33,356 nucleotides of DNA from Alphaproteobacteria bacterium. Lineage in GTDB: Bacteria; Pseudomonadota; Alphaproteobacteria; UBA9219; RFNS01. Shown one piece after another: positions 17,020 through 25,342 of the stretch. How positions within the stretch are numbered: position 1 is the first letter of the stretch; each line of letters starts with the position of its first letter. The stretch covers positions 1 through 33,356 of the forward strand of contig RFNS01000105.1 in NCBI GenBank assembly GCA_009927055.1. Reading direction: 5' to 3'. The notes beneath the pieces were generated by a model that did no database searches, was not told the DNA's origin, and was given only the letters and a program-made list of their open reading frames with translations. The translations under genes and the position numbers were made by a program.

Positions 17020-17096
17020 TGGTGGGCCCGGCAGGACTTGAACCCGCGACAACACCGTTATGAGCGGTGCGTTCTAACCAACTGAACTACAGGCCC
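17020..17096 (-). tRNA. tRNA with CAU anticodon (most likely tRNA-Ile2 or elongator Met), CCA encoded
   Basis: Reverse complement GGGCCTGTAGTTCAGTTGGTTAGAACGCACCGCTCATAACGGTGTTGTCGCGGGTTCAAGTCCTGCCGGGCCCACCA folds as a complete cloverleaf. Confidence 0.93.
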
Positions 17097-17158
17097 CAAG
17101 GGGATCTTTTGGCATAGGTAACAGTTTTTGCACGTGTGGCAAACTTTACATGGCCAAT

Positions 17159-17698
17159 TTAATCGTTGCGGCTGGCCCGGTCGGATGGGCCTTCTTGATA
17201 CCGCTCGATCTGATCCAGCAGGTGGCGCTGAAATTTGAGCGGGTAGGCGATTTTGTGAATGGGCGAAAGGCCGCTGCCCGTACCCTTAACCAGCACGCTG
17301 CCATAGTTAAAAATGCGGCCAAAGATGGTCTGATCGACGTTGGCGCCTTCCACCTTGTTCAAAAACAGCTCATAGGTTGTGCGGCTGATAAAGCCAAATT
17401 TGGCAATAACACGGCGGTTAGTTACCGCCAGCTCGGTGCTGATGCGTGAAATATAGGCTGTGCCCAGCAGCAAAATCCCCACACCAAAAATCATCAGCGG
17501 CACATAGCTGAACATGCGCGCCACCGCATCTACATCGGGGTTGCCGAAAAGGCTGGGACCATACCCGCCCCATGACATCATCAAGAACAGGCCGGCCAGC
17601 AGCACAGCCAGGCCAGGCACAAACACAATCCAATGAATGCCGGTGGCAAACACCAGATGTTCATCCTTCAGCAGAACCGAGTTGACATAGACGCCCAT
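17159..17698 (-). CDS. PH domain-containing membrane protein
   Basis: 179 aa. Two TM segments, then ELAVTNRRVIAKFGFISRTTYELFLNKVEGANVDQTIFGRIFNYGSVLVKGTG, a bacterial PH-domain pattern. Confidence 0.85.
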   Translation of the reverse strand: MGVYVNSVLLKDEHLVFATGIHWIVFVPGLAVLLAGLFLMMSWGGYGPSLFGNPDVDAVARMFSYVPLMIFGVGILLLGTAYISRISTELAVTNRRVIAKFGFISRTTYELFLNKVEGANVDQTIFGRIFNYGSVLVKGTGSGLSPIHKIAYPLKFQRHLLDQIERYQEGPSDRASRND

Positions 17699-17744
17699 TT
17701 TTCTCCCCCTTCAACCGAGACGGTTTTATTAAAATTTTATTGAA

Positions 17745-18713
17745 TTATGCCGCCTGACTGGTTTTAGTTTCATTAACGGCCAGATATTTCTCAGCCTCCA
17801 GCGCGGCCATGCACCCCATGCCGGCGGCCGTGACGGCCTGTCTGAACACTTTATCCCTCACATCGCCCGCGGCAAAGACACCAGGCACATTGGTGGCGGT
17901 CGAATCGGGTTTGGTTAATATATAGCCCGATTCATCCATCGTCAGATGGCCTTGGAAAACCTTGGTGGCCGGATCATGCCCAATGGCCACAAACACGCCA
18001 TGCACCAATAACTCAGCCCCCTGGCCGTTGGTGGTATCTTCCAGACGCAGGCCCGTCACTTCTTTGTGCGGGGTTGTTTTGCCCATAATGTCGGTCACAC
18101 GCTTGTTCCACAGAATATGGATTTTGGGGTTAGACATCACGCGCTGCTGCAAAATTTTCTCGGCCCTAAAGCTGTCACGCCGGTGGATGAGCGTCACCTT
18201 GCTGGCGTGGTGGGTAAGATAAAGCGCTTCCTCAAGCGCCGAATTTCCGCCGCCAATCACGGCCACTTCCTTGCCCTTAAAGAAAAAGCCATCGCACGTG
18301 GCGCAGCCCGACACGCCAAAGCCCTGAAATTCTTTTTCACTCTCCAAACCAAGCCAGCGCGCCTGTGCGCCCGTGGCGATGACGATGCTGTCGGCCGTAT
18401 AAACATCGCCGCTGTCGCCCCACGCGGTGAAGGGGCGCTGCTTAAAATCAACCTTACTGATATAATCTTGAATCATCACCGTGCCCACTTTTTTGGCTTG
18501 CTCGGCCATCTGCTCCATCAGCCAGGGGCCCTGAATAATATCGGCAAAGCCCGGATAATTTTCGACATCGGTGGTAATGGTCAGTTGTCCGCCTGGCTGC
18601 ATGCCTTGCACCACGATGGGGTTCAGGCTGGCGCGTGCGGCATAAATGGCGGCGGTATAGCCGGCAGGGCCGGCGCCGATGATCAAAACCTTGGTATGAT
18701 GTGTCTGAGGCAT
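17745..18713 (-). CDS. trxB: thioredoxin-disulfide reductase
   Basis: 322 aa from MPQTHHTKVLIIGAGPAGYTAAIYAARA. Redox CATCDG, GGGNSALEEALYL, FAAGDVRD. Confidence 0.96.
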   Translation of the reverse strand: MPQTHHTKVLIIGAGPAGYTAAIYAARASLNPIVVQGMQPGGQLTITTDVENYPGFADIIQGPWLMEQMAEQAKKVGTVMIQDYISKVDFKQRPFTAWGDSGDVYTADSIVIATGAQARWLGLESEKEFQGFGVSGCATCDGFFFKGKEVAVIGGGNSALEEALYLTHHASKVTLIHRRDSFRAEKILQQRVMSNPKIHILWNKRVTDIMGKTTPHKEVTGLRLEDTTNGQGAELLVHGVFVAIGHDPATKVFQGHLTMDESGYILTKPDSTATNVPGVFAAGDVRDKVFRQAVTAAGMGCMAALEAEKYLAVNETKTSQAA

Positions 18714-18790
18714 GGTGCACAAGATGTTGGAGGTTGCGCGTTCATTGTCAAGAGATTGACCTGAAACGCAAGGGCGATCATTTTCAGGGC

Positions 18791-19504
18791 ATGGCCGCAA
18801 CCCAGAAACTGTTTGATGATTTGGCCCCAAGGTGGTGGGATGACACAGGCCCCTTTGCCCCGCTGCACAGGCTTAACCCCGTGCGTGTGCGCTATGTTCA
18901 GCAGCAGGCAGCCTGCCAGAACGGCCGGCCCCTTCAGGAGGCGTTGAGGCATCTGAACATTCTGGATGTTGGCTGCGGCGGCGGTTTGTTGTGCGAGCCT
19001 ATGGCCCGACTGGGTGCCCGCGTGATGGGCATCGATGCCGCGCCCGAAGCCATTGTGACAGCCCAAAAACATGCTGCAGGCGAAGGATTAGAGATTGATT
19101 ATCGCCGTATAGATTTAGCGGCACTCGCCCAGCAGAAAAAACAGTTTGATGTGATCACGGCCATGGAAGTGATTGAGCACGTCGATGACGCCCATCAATT
19201 TGTGCGGCAGCTTGCGGCCGTGCTTCGCCCCAACGGCGTGGTGATTTTTTCAACCCTGAACCGCACCATGAAAAGTTTATGGCTGGGGAAAATTGCGGCA
19301 GAATATGTGCTAGGCCTTGTGCCGCGGGGCACGCACGACTGGAAAAAATTTGTGAAGCCGAGTGAGTTGATGGCGATGGCCGAAGGGGCAGGCTTGGCAC
19401 CGCACGATATTTCAGGCCTGATCATGAACCCCATCACGGGCGATTTTTCTGTGAACCCCGCCGATGTTAGCATCAATTATTTTGCGGCGTTTGGGTGGGT
19501 TTAG
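18791..19504 (+). CDS. ubiG: bifunctional 2-polyprenyl-6-hydroxyphenol methylase/3-demethylubiquinol 3-O-methyltransferase
   Basis: MAATQKLFDDLAPRWWDDTGPFAPLHRLNPVRVRYV..., LDVGCGGGLLCEPMARLGARVMGIDAAPE, HDWKKFVKPSEL, and terminal SINYFAAFGWV. Confidence 0.95.
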   Translation: MAATQKLFDDLAPRWWDDTGPFAPLHRLNPVRVRYVQQQAACQNGRPLQEALRHLNILDVGCGGGLLCEPMARLGARVMGIDAAPEAIVTAQKHAAGEGLEIDYRRIDLAALAQQKKQFDVITAMEVIEHVDDAHQFVRQLAAVLRPNGVVIFSTLNRTMKSLWLGKIAAEYVLGLVPRGTHDWKKFVKPSELMAMAEGAGLAPHDISGLIMNPITGDFSVNPADVSINYFAAFGWV

Positions 19505-19557
19505 ATCATGTAGACAAGATGATAGGCATGATCAGCGACTGAGGTGATAGATATCAT

Positions 19558-19662
19558 GTCATCCCGGCGCAAGCCGGGATCCATGGCAATGACTGACCAC
19601 AACATCAACGCTTAAAGGGCGGACTTTTTTGTTCATAGATTCTGGCTTGCGCCGGAATGACA
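19558..19662. repeat. REP/MITE-like composite inverted repeat, copy 3
   Basis: TGTCATCCCGGCGCAAGCCGGGATCCATGG ... CATAGATTCTGGCTTGCGCCGGAATGACA. Confidence 0.8.
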
Positions 19663-19705
19663 ATGGGTTGTGACGTCACGGTATCCAATTTTCGTGAGTC
19701 CTGCC

Positions 19706-20521
19706 CTAAGAAAACGCAACATCGTGCCGCCACGCAGGAACGGCGTTGCGCGCTTTGGTCACGTTATTCAGGTCAATTTCGGCAAAAATAGCGCCCGCAC
19801 CTTCTGGTTTTTCGGCCATCACCTCGCCCCACGGGTTGATGATCAGGCTGTGGCCAAAGGTTTGTCGCCCGCCCGCATGGGTGCCCGTTTGCGCGGGCGC
19901 CAGCACATAACAGCCCGTTTCAATGGCGCGCGCGCGTTGCAGCACATGCCAATGCGCCTTGCCCGTGGGCACCGTGAAAGCGGCGGGGATCAGCAAAACA
20001 TGCGCGCCATGCTGCGCCAGCTGGCGATAAAGGTGGGGGAAGCGCAGATCGTAACAAATGGTCATGCCAAAGTCGGCCACATCTGTATGGACAACAACAG
20101 CATTGCGGCCGTGGCTGTAGGTATCGCTTTCGCGGTACACCTCGCCATTCGGCAAATCGACATCAAACAAATGGATTTTATCGTAGCGCGCCACAATCTC
20201 TCCCCGCGGCGAGATCATATAGCAGCGGTTGACCAGTTTGCCGCTGGGCAGGCGCACGCAAAAGCTTCCGCTCATCAGCCACACAGAATGATCGCGCGCC
20301 AGTGTTGTGAAAAGCGGCAGGGCTGGCAGTTCATCATCGGCGCAGGCTTTTTCTTGGCGTTCAGCCGCCGTGGCAACAATAAAGCCAGTATTTTCCGGCA
20401 GCGCCACAAATGTTGCACCGGCTTTGGCCGCATCGACAATAAAATGTGCGGCAGTTTCCAAATTGTCGGCCATCACTGGCCCGCTGTTCAGCTGAACGCA
20501 GGCGGCAAGAAATTGTGTCAT
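19706..20521 (-). CDS. carbon-nitrogen hydrolase (nitrilase superfamily, Nit2-like)
   Basis: VALPENTGF (Glu), YDKIHLFDVD (Lys), GMTICYDLRFPHLYRQLA (Cys), i.e. the catalytic triad. Confidence 0.92.
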   Translation of the reverse strand: MTQFLAACVQLNSGPVMADNLETAAHFIVDAAKAGATFVALPENTGFIVATAAERQEKACADDELPALPLFTTLARDHSVWLMSGSFCVRLPSGKLVNRCYMISPRGEIVARYDKIHLFDVDLPNGEVYRESDTYSHGRNAVVVHTDVADFGMTICYDLRFPHLYRQLAQHGAHVLLIPAAFTVPTGKAHWHVLQRARAIETGCYVLAPAQTGTHAGGRQTFGHSLIINPWGEVMAEKPEGAGAIFAEIDLNNVTKARNAVPAWRHDVAFS

Positions 20522-20772
20522 GTCAGCAGCGCATCCAGCTTGCCGGCGTCATGCAGCGCGTGCAGATCATCGCACCCGCCAATGTGCTGGCCATTGATAA
20601 AAATTTGCGGAATGGTTTTGCGGCCGTTGCTTTTGGCCAGCATTTCTTCAAAGCGCGCGGTGTCTTCCTTCACGTTATATTCGGTAAACGCGACCCCTTT
20701 CATGGTCAGCAGATTTTTCGCCTTCACGCAGTAAGGGCAGTGGGGGCCAGAGTAAACGATGATATCGGGCAT
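20518..20772 (-). CDS. grxC: glutaredoxin 3
   Basis: 84 aa. VYSGPHCPYCVKAKNLL, KTIPQIFINGQHIGGCDDLHAL. Confidence 0.94.
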   Translation of the reverse strand: MPDIIVYSGPHCPYCVKAKNLLTMKGVAFTEYNVKEDTARFEEMLAKSNGRKTIPQIFINGQHIGGCDDLHALHDAGKLDALLT

Positions 20773-20811
20773 GGGGTCTCCTGTTTTCAGGAATAATATA
20801 GGGGCTCTTGC

Positions 20812-21546
20812 TCATTCCGCCAATGCCACGCGCGCCAGCACAAGACCATTCACACCTAAGGCCCCCGCCTGAAGCAGGGTTTTGGCGCATTCGTGCAGCG
20901 TGGCGCCTGTGGTCATCACATCGTCGATCAGCAAAATATTCTTGTTTTTGATGAGGGGGGGCGCCTGTTCATGCACCGAAAAAGCATCGCGCACGTTCTT
21001 AAACCGCTCGGTGCGTTTTTTATGCCCTTGCGTTTTGGTGGCGCGGTGACGTACGAGAATTTGCGTTGCAACCGCCTTGTTTGTTTTTTCTGCCAGCCAG
21101 CGGGCCAGCAGGGCCGATTGATTAAATTGTCGCCTGATCAGCCGCGTATAATGCAGCGGCACAGGCACCAACAGATCGGCCTGCATCAGCAAGCTTGCCC
21201 CGCATGAAAGCATCAGCTGCCCCAGGCTGGGGATCAAATCTGTCTGGTCGGCGTGCTTGAGGCGCAGCACCAGCGCGCGCGATAAATCATCATAGGTGGC
21301 GGCCGCGCGCACGTGGGTATAGGCGGGTTCATCGGCGCTGCAGTGAATACACTTTTCACCCTCCAGCACGGGCGAGGGGAAGGGAATGCCGCATTGAACG
21401 CACACCGCGCCATCGATGCGCTGCATCGCCCCCCAGCAGGTGTGGCAAAAAGCATGCGGCGTGCTAACAGGGGTTTGGCAGCTGCTGCACAGCGGCGGCA
21501 GAATAAGGTGCAGCGCCGCGCGGGCGACTTGGCGAATGGCCAGCAT
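20812..21546 (-). CDS. comF: ComF family protein (phosphoribosyltransferase-like)
   Basis: Zinc-finger-like CSSCQTPVSTPHAFCHTCW...CVQCGIPF, and PRTase motif NILLIDDVMTTGATLHECAKTL. Start trimmed to MLAIRQ. Confidence 0.9.
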   Translation of the reverse strand: MLAIRQVARAALHLILPPLCSSCQTPVSTPHAFCHTCWGAMQRIDGAVCVQCGIPFPSPVLEGEKCIHCSADEPAYTHVRAAATYDDLSRALVLRLKHADQTDLIPSLGQLMLSCGASLLMQADLLVPVPLHYTRLIRRQFNQSALLARWLAEKTNKAVATQILVRHRATKTQGHKKRTERFKNVRDAFSVHEQAPPLIKNKNILLIDDVMTTGATLHECAKTLLQAGALGVNGLVLARVALAE

Positions 21547-21565
21547 GTGCTTATTAAACGATAGA

Positions 21566-22318
21566 ATGACCACGATGCCAACAGGCACCAAAACCGAAGG
21601 CCCTTTTGTTGAAGAATGGCGCAGGCTGCGTTTGCAGCGGGCCATACCTGCGCTGGCGCGGCACGATTATTTATACAAGCTTGCGCTGGAAAGCCTGCGC
21701 GAGCGTTTAGATTTTGTGACCCAGCGTTTTGAAAATATTTTGTTTCTGGGGCATGAGTTTGCGGCCAGAAGCATGTTTCATGCCTGCGATATTGAATCGG
21801 TCGCTTTTTTGCCTGCGCGCGCGCAGCCGCAAAGTTATGATCTGATCATCAGTTTTTTTCAGCTTCATCAGGCCAATGATGTGCCAGGGCTTTTGCGGCA
21901 GTATCATGCCATGCTGCGCAAGAACGGGTTGTTCATGGCGTGCTGCTTTGGCGAAAACACGCTGCACGAATTGCGCGAGGCGCTGATGCAGGCCGAAGTG
22001 CTGACAAGGGGAGGGGCGGCCCAGCGCACCTTGCCCATGATTGGTCTGCGCGATGCCGCCGCCCTGCTGCAGCACACAGGTTTTGATGGCCCCGTGGCCG
22101 ATGGTGAAACTGTTCAGGCGTCCTATCCCCGTCTGTTTTCTTTGCTGCACGATTTGCGGGGCATGGCCGAAACAAACCTCACCTCTGGGGCCAGGCAACC
22201 GCTGTCACGGCGGGCGCTGGCCGAGGCGTGCAAGGGGTATGCTGAAAAATATTCAAATAAAAACAATCAGTTGCAGGCAACATTTGATGTTCTTTTCTGG
22301 CACGGCTGGCGGGCGTAA
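21566..22318 (+). CDS. SAM-dependent methyltransferase (NDUFAF5/BioC-like)
   Basis: ...YLYKLALESLRERLDFVTQRFENILFLGHEF..., YDLIISFFQLHQANDVPGLLRQYHAMLRKNGLFMACCFGENTLHELREAL. Confidence 0.82.
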   Translation: MTTMPTGTKTEGPFVEEWRRLRLQRAIPALARHDYLYKLALESLRERLDFVTQRFENILFLGHEFAARSMFHACDIESVAFLPARAQPQSYDLIISFFQLHQANDVPGLLRQYHAMLRKNGLFMACCFGENTLHELREALMQAEVLTRGGAAQRTLPMIGLRDAAALLQHTGFDGPVADGETVQASYPRLFSLLHDLRGMAETNLTSGARQPLSRRALAEACKGYAEKYSNKNNQLQATFDVLFWHGWRA

Positions 22319-22370
22319 GGCAAAAAGCCGGTTAACCTGTTTTTAGGCCTTCAAGAGTCAATTTGCAGGG

Positions 22371-23645
22371 GTGTTCCTGCCCTCGATTGATCTGATTGTG
22401 CTGCTATCCATCATGTTCCCCGCGGTTTTGCTGATGGGGCTATGGTGGTGGGTGCGTCGTCTTGAATCGCGGCAGACATTGCACAACCCCGATGCCTATC
22501 TGGAAGTGTTTGATCATGCAGGCATTGGCCTGTGTCGTATTGATGCCGAAGGGCGCTGGCAAACCGCTAACCTCAGCGCCGCATCCATGCTGGGGTACGC
22601 ATCGCTGGATGATTTTCTGGCCGCGCAGCCCGATCTTTCGGGCCAGCTGTTCAGAGATGGCGATAAGCGCACCGCTTTTTTTGAGCATCTGAAAAACATT
22701 GGCCCCGTGCGTGATGTCGAATTTGTGTTGCTGAAGCAAAACGGCGACGAGATATGGACAAACTGGTCTGGCCACGCCGAGAAGAAAAAAAACGGCGATG
22801 TTGTTTTTTACGAATGCACGCTGATTGATATTACAGCCCGCAAGCACGATACCATCGCCATGCTGGCCGCCAAGGAACAGGCTGATTTTGCGAACCGCAG
22901 TAAATCAGAATTTCTGGCGAACATGAGCCACGAGCTGCGCACGCCCCTGAACGCCATTATTGGATTTGCCGAAATTATTAAGGAGCAGATGTTTGGGCCA
23001 GTAGGGCAAGACCAATATGTGGAGTATGCCAAAGATATTCATGACAGTGGCCAGCTTTTGCTGTCGCTGATCAACGATATTTTGGATATGTCGAAGATTG
23101 AGGCAGGCAAACGCCCGCTATCAGAAATGAATTTGGATATCGAGAAAATTATCCACGCTTGTTTGCGTCTTGTGGCCGCGCGGGCCAAGGCGCAGCGGTT
23201 GCGTTTAACGGCGCGCGTGCCCCAGCAAATGCCCGAAATACGCGCCGAAGAACGTGCCCTGAAGCAAATCCTCACCAATCTTCTGACCAACGCCATTAAA
23301 TTTACGCCCGAAGGTGGTTCGGTGACGATGACCGTGGGGCAAACCCCCTTGGGCGGTATTTTTTTTACGGTAGAGGATACGGGCATTGGCATTGCGTCCG
23401 AAGATATTCCGGTGGCGCTGGCGCCCTTTGGGCAAATTGAAAGCGCCCTGTCGCGCAAAACCCAGGGCACGGGCCTGGGTCTGCCGCTGACCAAGGCGCT
23501 GGTCGAACTTCATGGCGGCAATTTAGATATTCAAAGCAAAGTGAGCGAGGGCACAAAAGTAACCATCAGCTTCCCCGCCAACCGCACGGTGCAACGGCAG
23601 ACGCAGGTGCGTATTACCAATCTTTCGTCATCGCTGCCGGGCTAA
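22371..23645 (+). CDS. PAS domain sensor histidine kinase
   Basis: GTG start, one TM, PAS, H-box ANMSHELRTPLNAIIGFAEII, N-box LTNLLTNAIKFTPEGG, G-boxes EDTGIGI and GTGLGLPLTKALVELHGG. Confidence 0.94.
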   Translation: MFLPSIDLIVLLSIMFPAVLLMGLWWWVRRLESRQTLHNPDAYLEVFDHAGIGLCRIDAEGRWQTANLSAASMLGYASLDDFLAAQPDLSGQLFRDGDKRTAFFEHLKNIGPVRDVEFVLLKQNGDEIWTNWSGHAEKKKNGDVVFYECTLIDITARKHDTIAMLAAKEQADFANRSKSEFLANMSHELRTPLNAIIGFAEIIKEQMFGPVGQDQYVEYAKDIHDSGQLLLSLINDILDMSKIEAGKRPLSEMNLDIEKIIHACLRLVAARAKAQRLRLTARVPQQMPEIRAEERALKQILTNLLTNAIKFTPEGGSVTMTVGQTPLGGIFFTVEDTGIGIASEDIPVALAPFGQIESALSRKTQGTGLGLPLTKALVELHGGNLDIQSKVSEGTKVTISFPANRTVQRQTQVRITNLSSSLPG

Positions 23646-24367
23646 CTCAGGCCATAACTTTTCACAAGGCTGCCAACAATCAGGTGCCAGCCATCGACCA
23701 GCACAAAGAAAATAATTTTGAACGGCAGCGAAATGGTGGGCGGCGGCAGCATCATCATACCCATCGACATCAGAATGGATGACACCACCATGTCGATAAT
23801 CAAGAACGGCAGAAAAAGCAGAAACCCAATCTCAAACGCGCGGCGCAACTCAGAGATCATAAAGGCGGGGATCAGCGCCTTCAGGGGCGTTTCCAGCGCG
23901 GTGGCCGGGGGCTCAATTTTCCCCAGCTCCATAAACAATTCTAAATCCTTGGGGCGGGTGTGCTTTAACATAAATTCGCGAAAAGGCTCCACCGCGCGCA
24001 TCAACCCATCTTCTTCCGATATTTTTTCATCGATCATGGGTTTCAGACCATTTTCCCATGCTTTGTCGAACACCGGCTGCATCACAAAAAGAGTAAGGAA
24101 CAGGGCCAGGCTGATCAGTACGCTGTTGGGCGGCACCTGCTGAACGCCCATGGCCGTACGCAAAAACGACAGCACCACCACAAAGCGGGTGAAACTTGTG
24201 ATCATCACCAAAATGGACGGCGCCAGCGAGATGATGGTGACCAATAAAAACATTTGGATCAGGCGCGCGGTGCTTCCCTGTCCTTCACCAAAATCGATAT
24301 TCAGCGATTGGGCCGACACATCGCCCGCCACCAGCACACCCGCAAGTAGAAGCAGAAAAAAGATCAT
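23642..24367 (-). CDS. fliP: flagellar type III export protein FliP
   Basis: LAPSILVMITSFTRFVVVLSFLRTAMGVQQVPPNSVLISLALFLTLFVMQPVFD... and ...FLIIDMVVSSILMSMGMMMLPPPTISLPFKIIFFVLVDGW. Confidence 0.97.
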   Translation of the reverse strand: MIFFLLLLAGVLVAGDVSAQSLNIDFGEGQGSTARLIQMFLLVTIISLAPSILVMITSFTRFVVVLSFLRTAMGVQQVPPNSVLISLALFLTLFVMQPVFDKAWENGLKPMIDEKISEEDGLMRAVEPFREFMLKHTRPKDLELFMELGKIEPPATALETPLKALIPAFMISELRRAFEIGFLLFLPFLIIDMVVSSILMSMGMMMLPPPTISLPFKIIFFVLVDGWHLIVGSLVKSYGLS

Positions 24368-24648
24368 GGCGTTTCCTCTGACGCGGGGTTTTTGGCCGAT
24401 TGGGTGCTGACCAAAAATTCGCCATCAGCCCCGATGAAAAATAAATGCTCGGTCTGATCGTGGCGCACCAGAACCATTTTGCGGCGACTGTCGATGAGTT
24501 GCCATTCCAGCACTTTGATGCGCTTGTTGGGCAGAAACGGAATTTTTTTGCCCTGATAATGTTTGGCCGCCATGGCCAAAAGCCCAATCAGACTAATGAC
24601 AAAAATAAACGCCAGCGCATAGTGCACATAATCAAGCGGCTGCAGCAT
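24364..24648 (-). CDS. FliO-like flagellar biosynthesis protein
   Basis: 94 aa. One TM, then RKMVLVRHDQTEHLFFIGADGEFLVST, FliO-like. 4-nt overlap with fliP. Confidence 0.7.
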   Translation of the reverse strand: MLQPLDYVHYALAFIFVISLIGLLAMAAKHYQGKKIPFLPNKRIKVLEWQLIDSRRKMVLVRHDQTEHLFFIGADGEFLVSTQSAKNPASEETP

Positions 24649-24959
24649 TATTGAACCTTGGTGGTCGAGGCATAGGCCGCGCTGGCCGTGGGGCCCAGGC
24701 TGCGCTGCTGCATCTGGCGCAAATCGCGTTCCAGCTTATCCAGCAGTTCAATCATTTGTTTCAGGCGCGGTTCCATGCCCGCGCGATCATTTTTGGGCAG
24801 GGCCAGCACATCATCGCACAGGGTGGCGATTTGAGAATCGAGGCCGAATAAATCGCACGGTTCGCTGCGGGCGATGGCCTTTTGCATGTTTTCAAGCGTG
24901 GCATACAGGCGGCCATAGTTTTGCTGCACATCGGCAAGAGAGGGGGGGTGGGTGTTCAT
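24648..24959 (-). CDS. hypothetical all-helical protein in flagellar operon
   Basis: 103-aa ORF overlapping both neighbours by 1-4 nt. Heptad-like MIELLDKLERDLRQMQQ. Confidence 0.7.
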   Translation of the reverse strand: MNTHPPSLADVQQNYGRLYATLENMQKAIARSEPCDLFGLDSQIATLCDDVLALPKNDRAGMEPRLKQMIELLDKLERDLRQMQQRSLGPTASAAYASTTKVQ

Positions 24960-25249
24960 GAGCGACTCCGCTGGTCGTAAAGCGCGTTGGCTTCATAAAC
25001 CTTACCCAGAATCTCGGCCACAGCAAGAATAGCCTCGGTGGGGATGGGGGTATCCAAATCCATGGTGGCCAGAAGCTGGGCCAGGTCGGCATCCTCGCGC
25101 ACCTTGATGCCTTTTTCAAACGCCAGAGCCAAAATCTGCTCAGCCAAGGCACCGCGACCACTGGCAATAATGCTGGGCTGGCCTGCCCCTTCCTGTTTCA
25201 GGGCCACGGCCACCGGCATTTTTATATTTTTGTTAAGGTCTTCGGCCAT
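24956..25249 (-). CDS. FlhB C-terminal-domain-like protein (FlhX/YlqH type)
   Basis: 97 aa. MPVAVALKQEGAGQPSIIASGRGALAEQILALAFEKGIKVREDADLAQLLATMDLDTPIPTEAILAVAEILGKVYEAN aligns to the FlhB C domain but has no N-terminal TM domain. Confidence 0.85.
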   Translation of the reverse strand: MAEDLNKNIKMPVAVALKQEGAGQPSIIASGRGALAEQILALAFEKGIKVREDADLAQLLATMDLDTPIPTEAILAVAEILGKVYEANALYDQRSRS

Positions 25250-25272
25250 CTTTTCAACCTAAAACCCTATGC

Positions 25273-25287
25273 TTTACCAATTCTTAA
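25273..25287. promoter_or_regulatory. CtrA-like box between divergent flagellar operons
   Basis: TTTA-CCAATTC-TTAA, one mismatch to the TTAA-N7-TTAA CtrA consensus. Confidence 0.45.
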
Positions 25288-25342
25288 ACGCCAAAAGATG
25301 ACAATAGGGTTGTGTCACGCCTTTTGCGCGACCGCACAGGCC

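Noticed and set aside
16999-17055. N-terminal extension MLSRVQVLPGPPVFPCHFL of the FkbM ORF
   Set aside because: It is a translation of the tRNA(CAU) 3' half. The real start is MRRMKFSKL or MKFSKL.
17700-17745. AACCG-AGA-CGGTT-TTATT as a terminator of trxB or the PH gene
   Set aside because: The T-rich side is on the plus strand while both flanking genes are on the minus strand, and the stem is only 5 bp.
19670-20734. 354-aa plus-strand ORF
   Set aside because: Antisense to the nitrilase-family gene and grxC, both of which have clear catalytic motifs.
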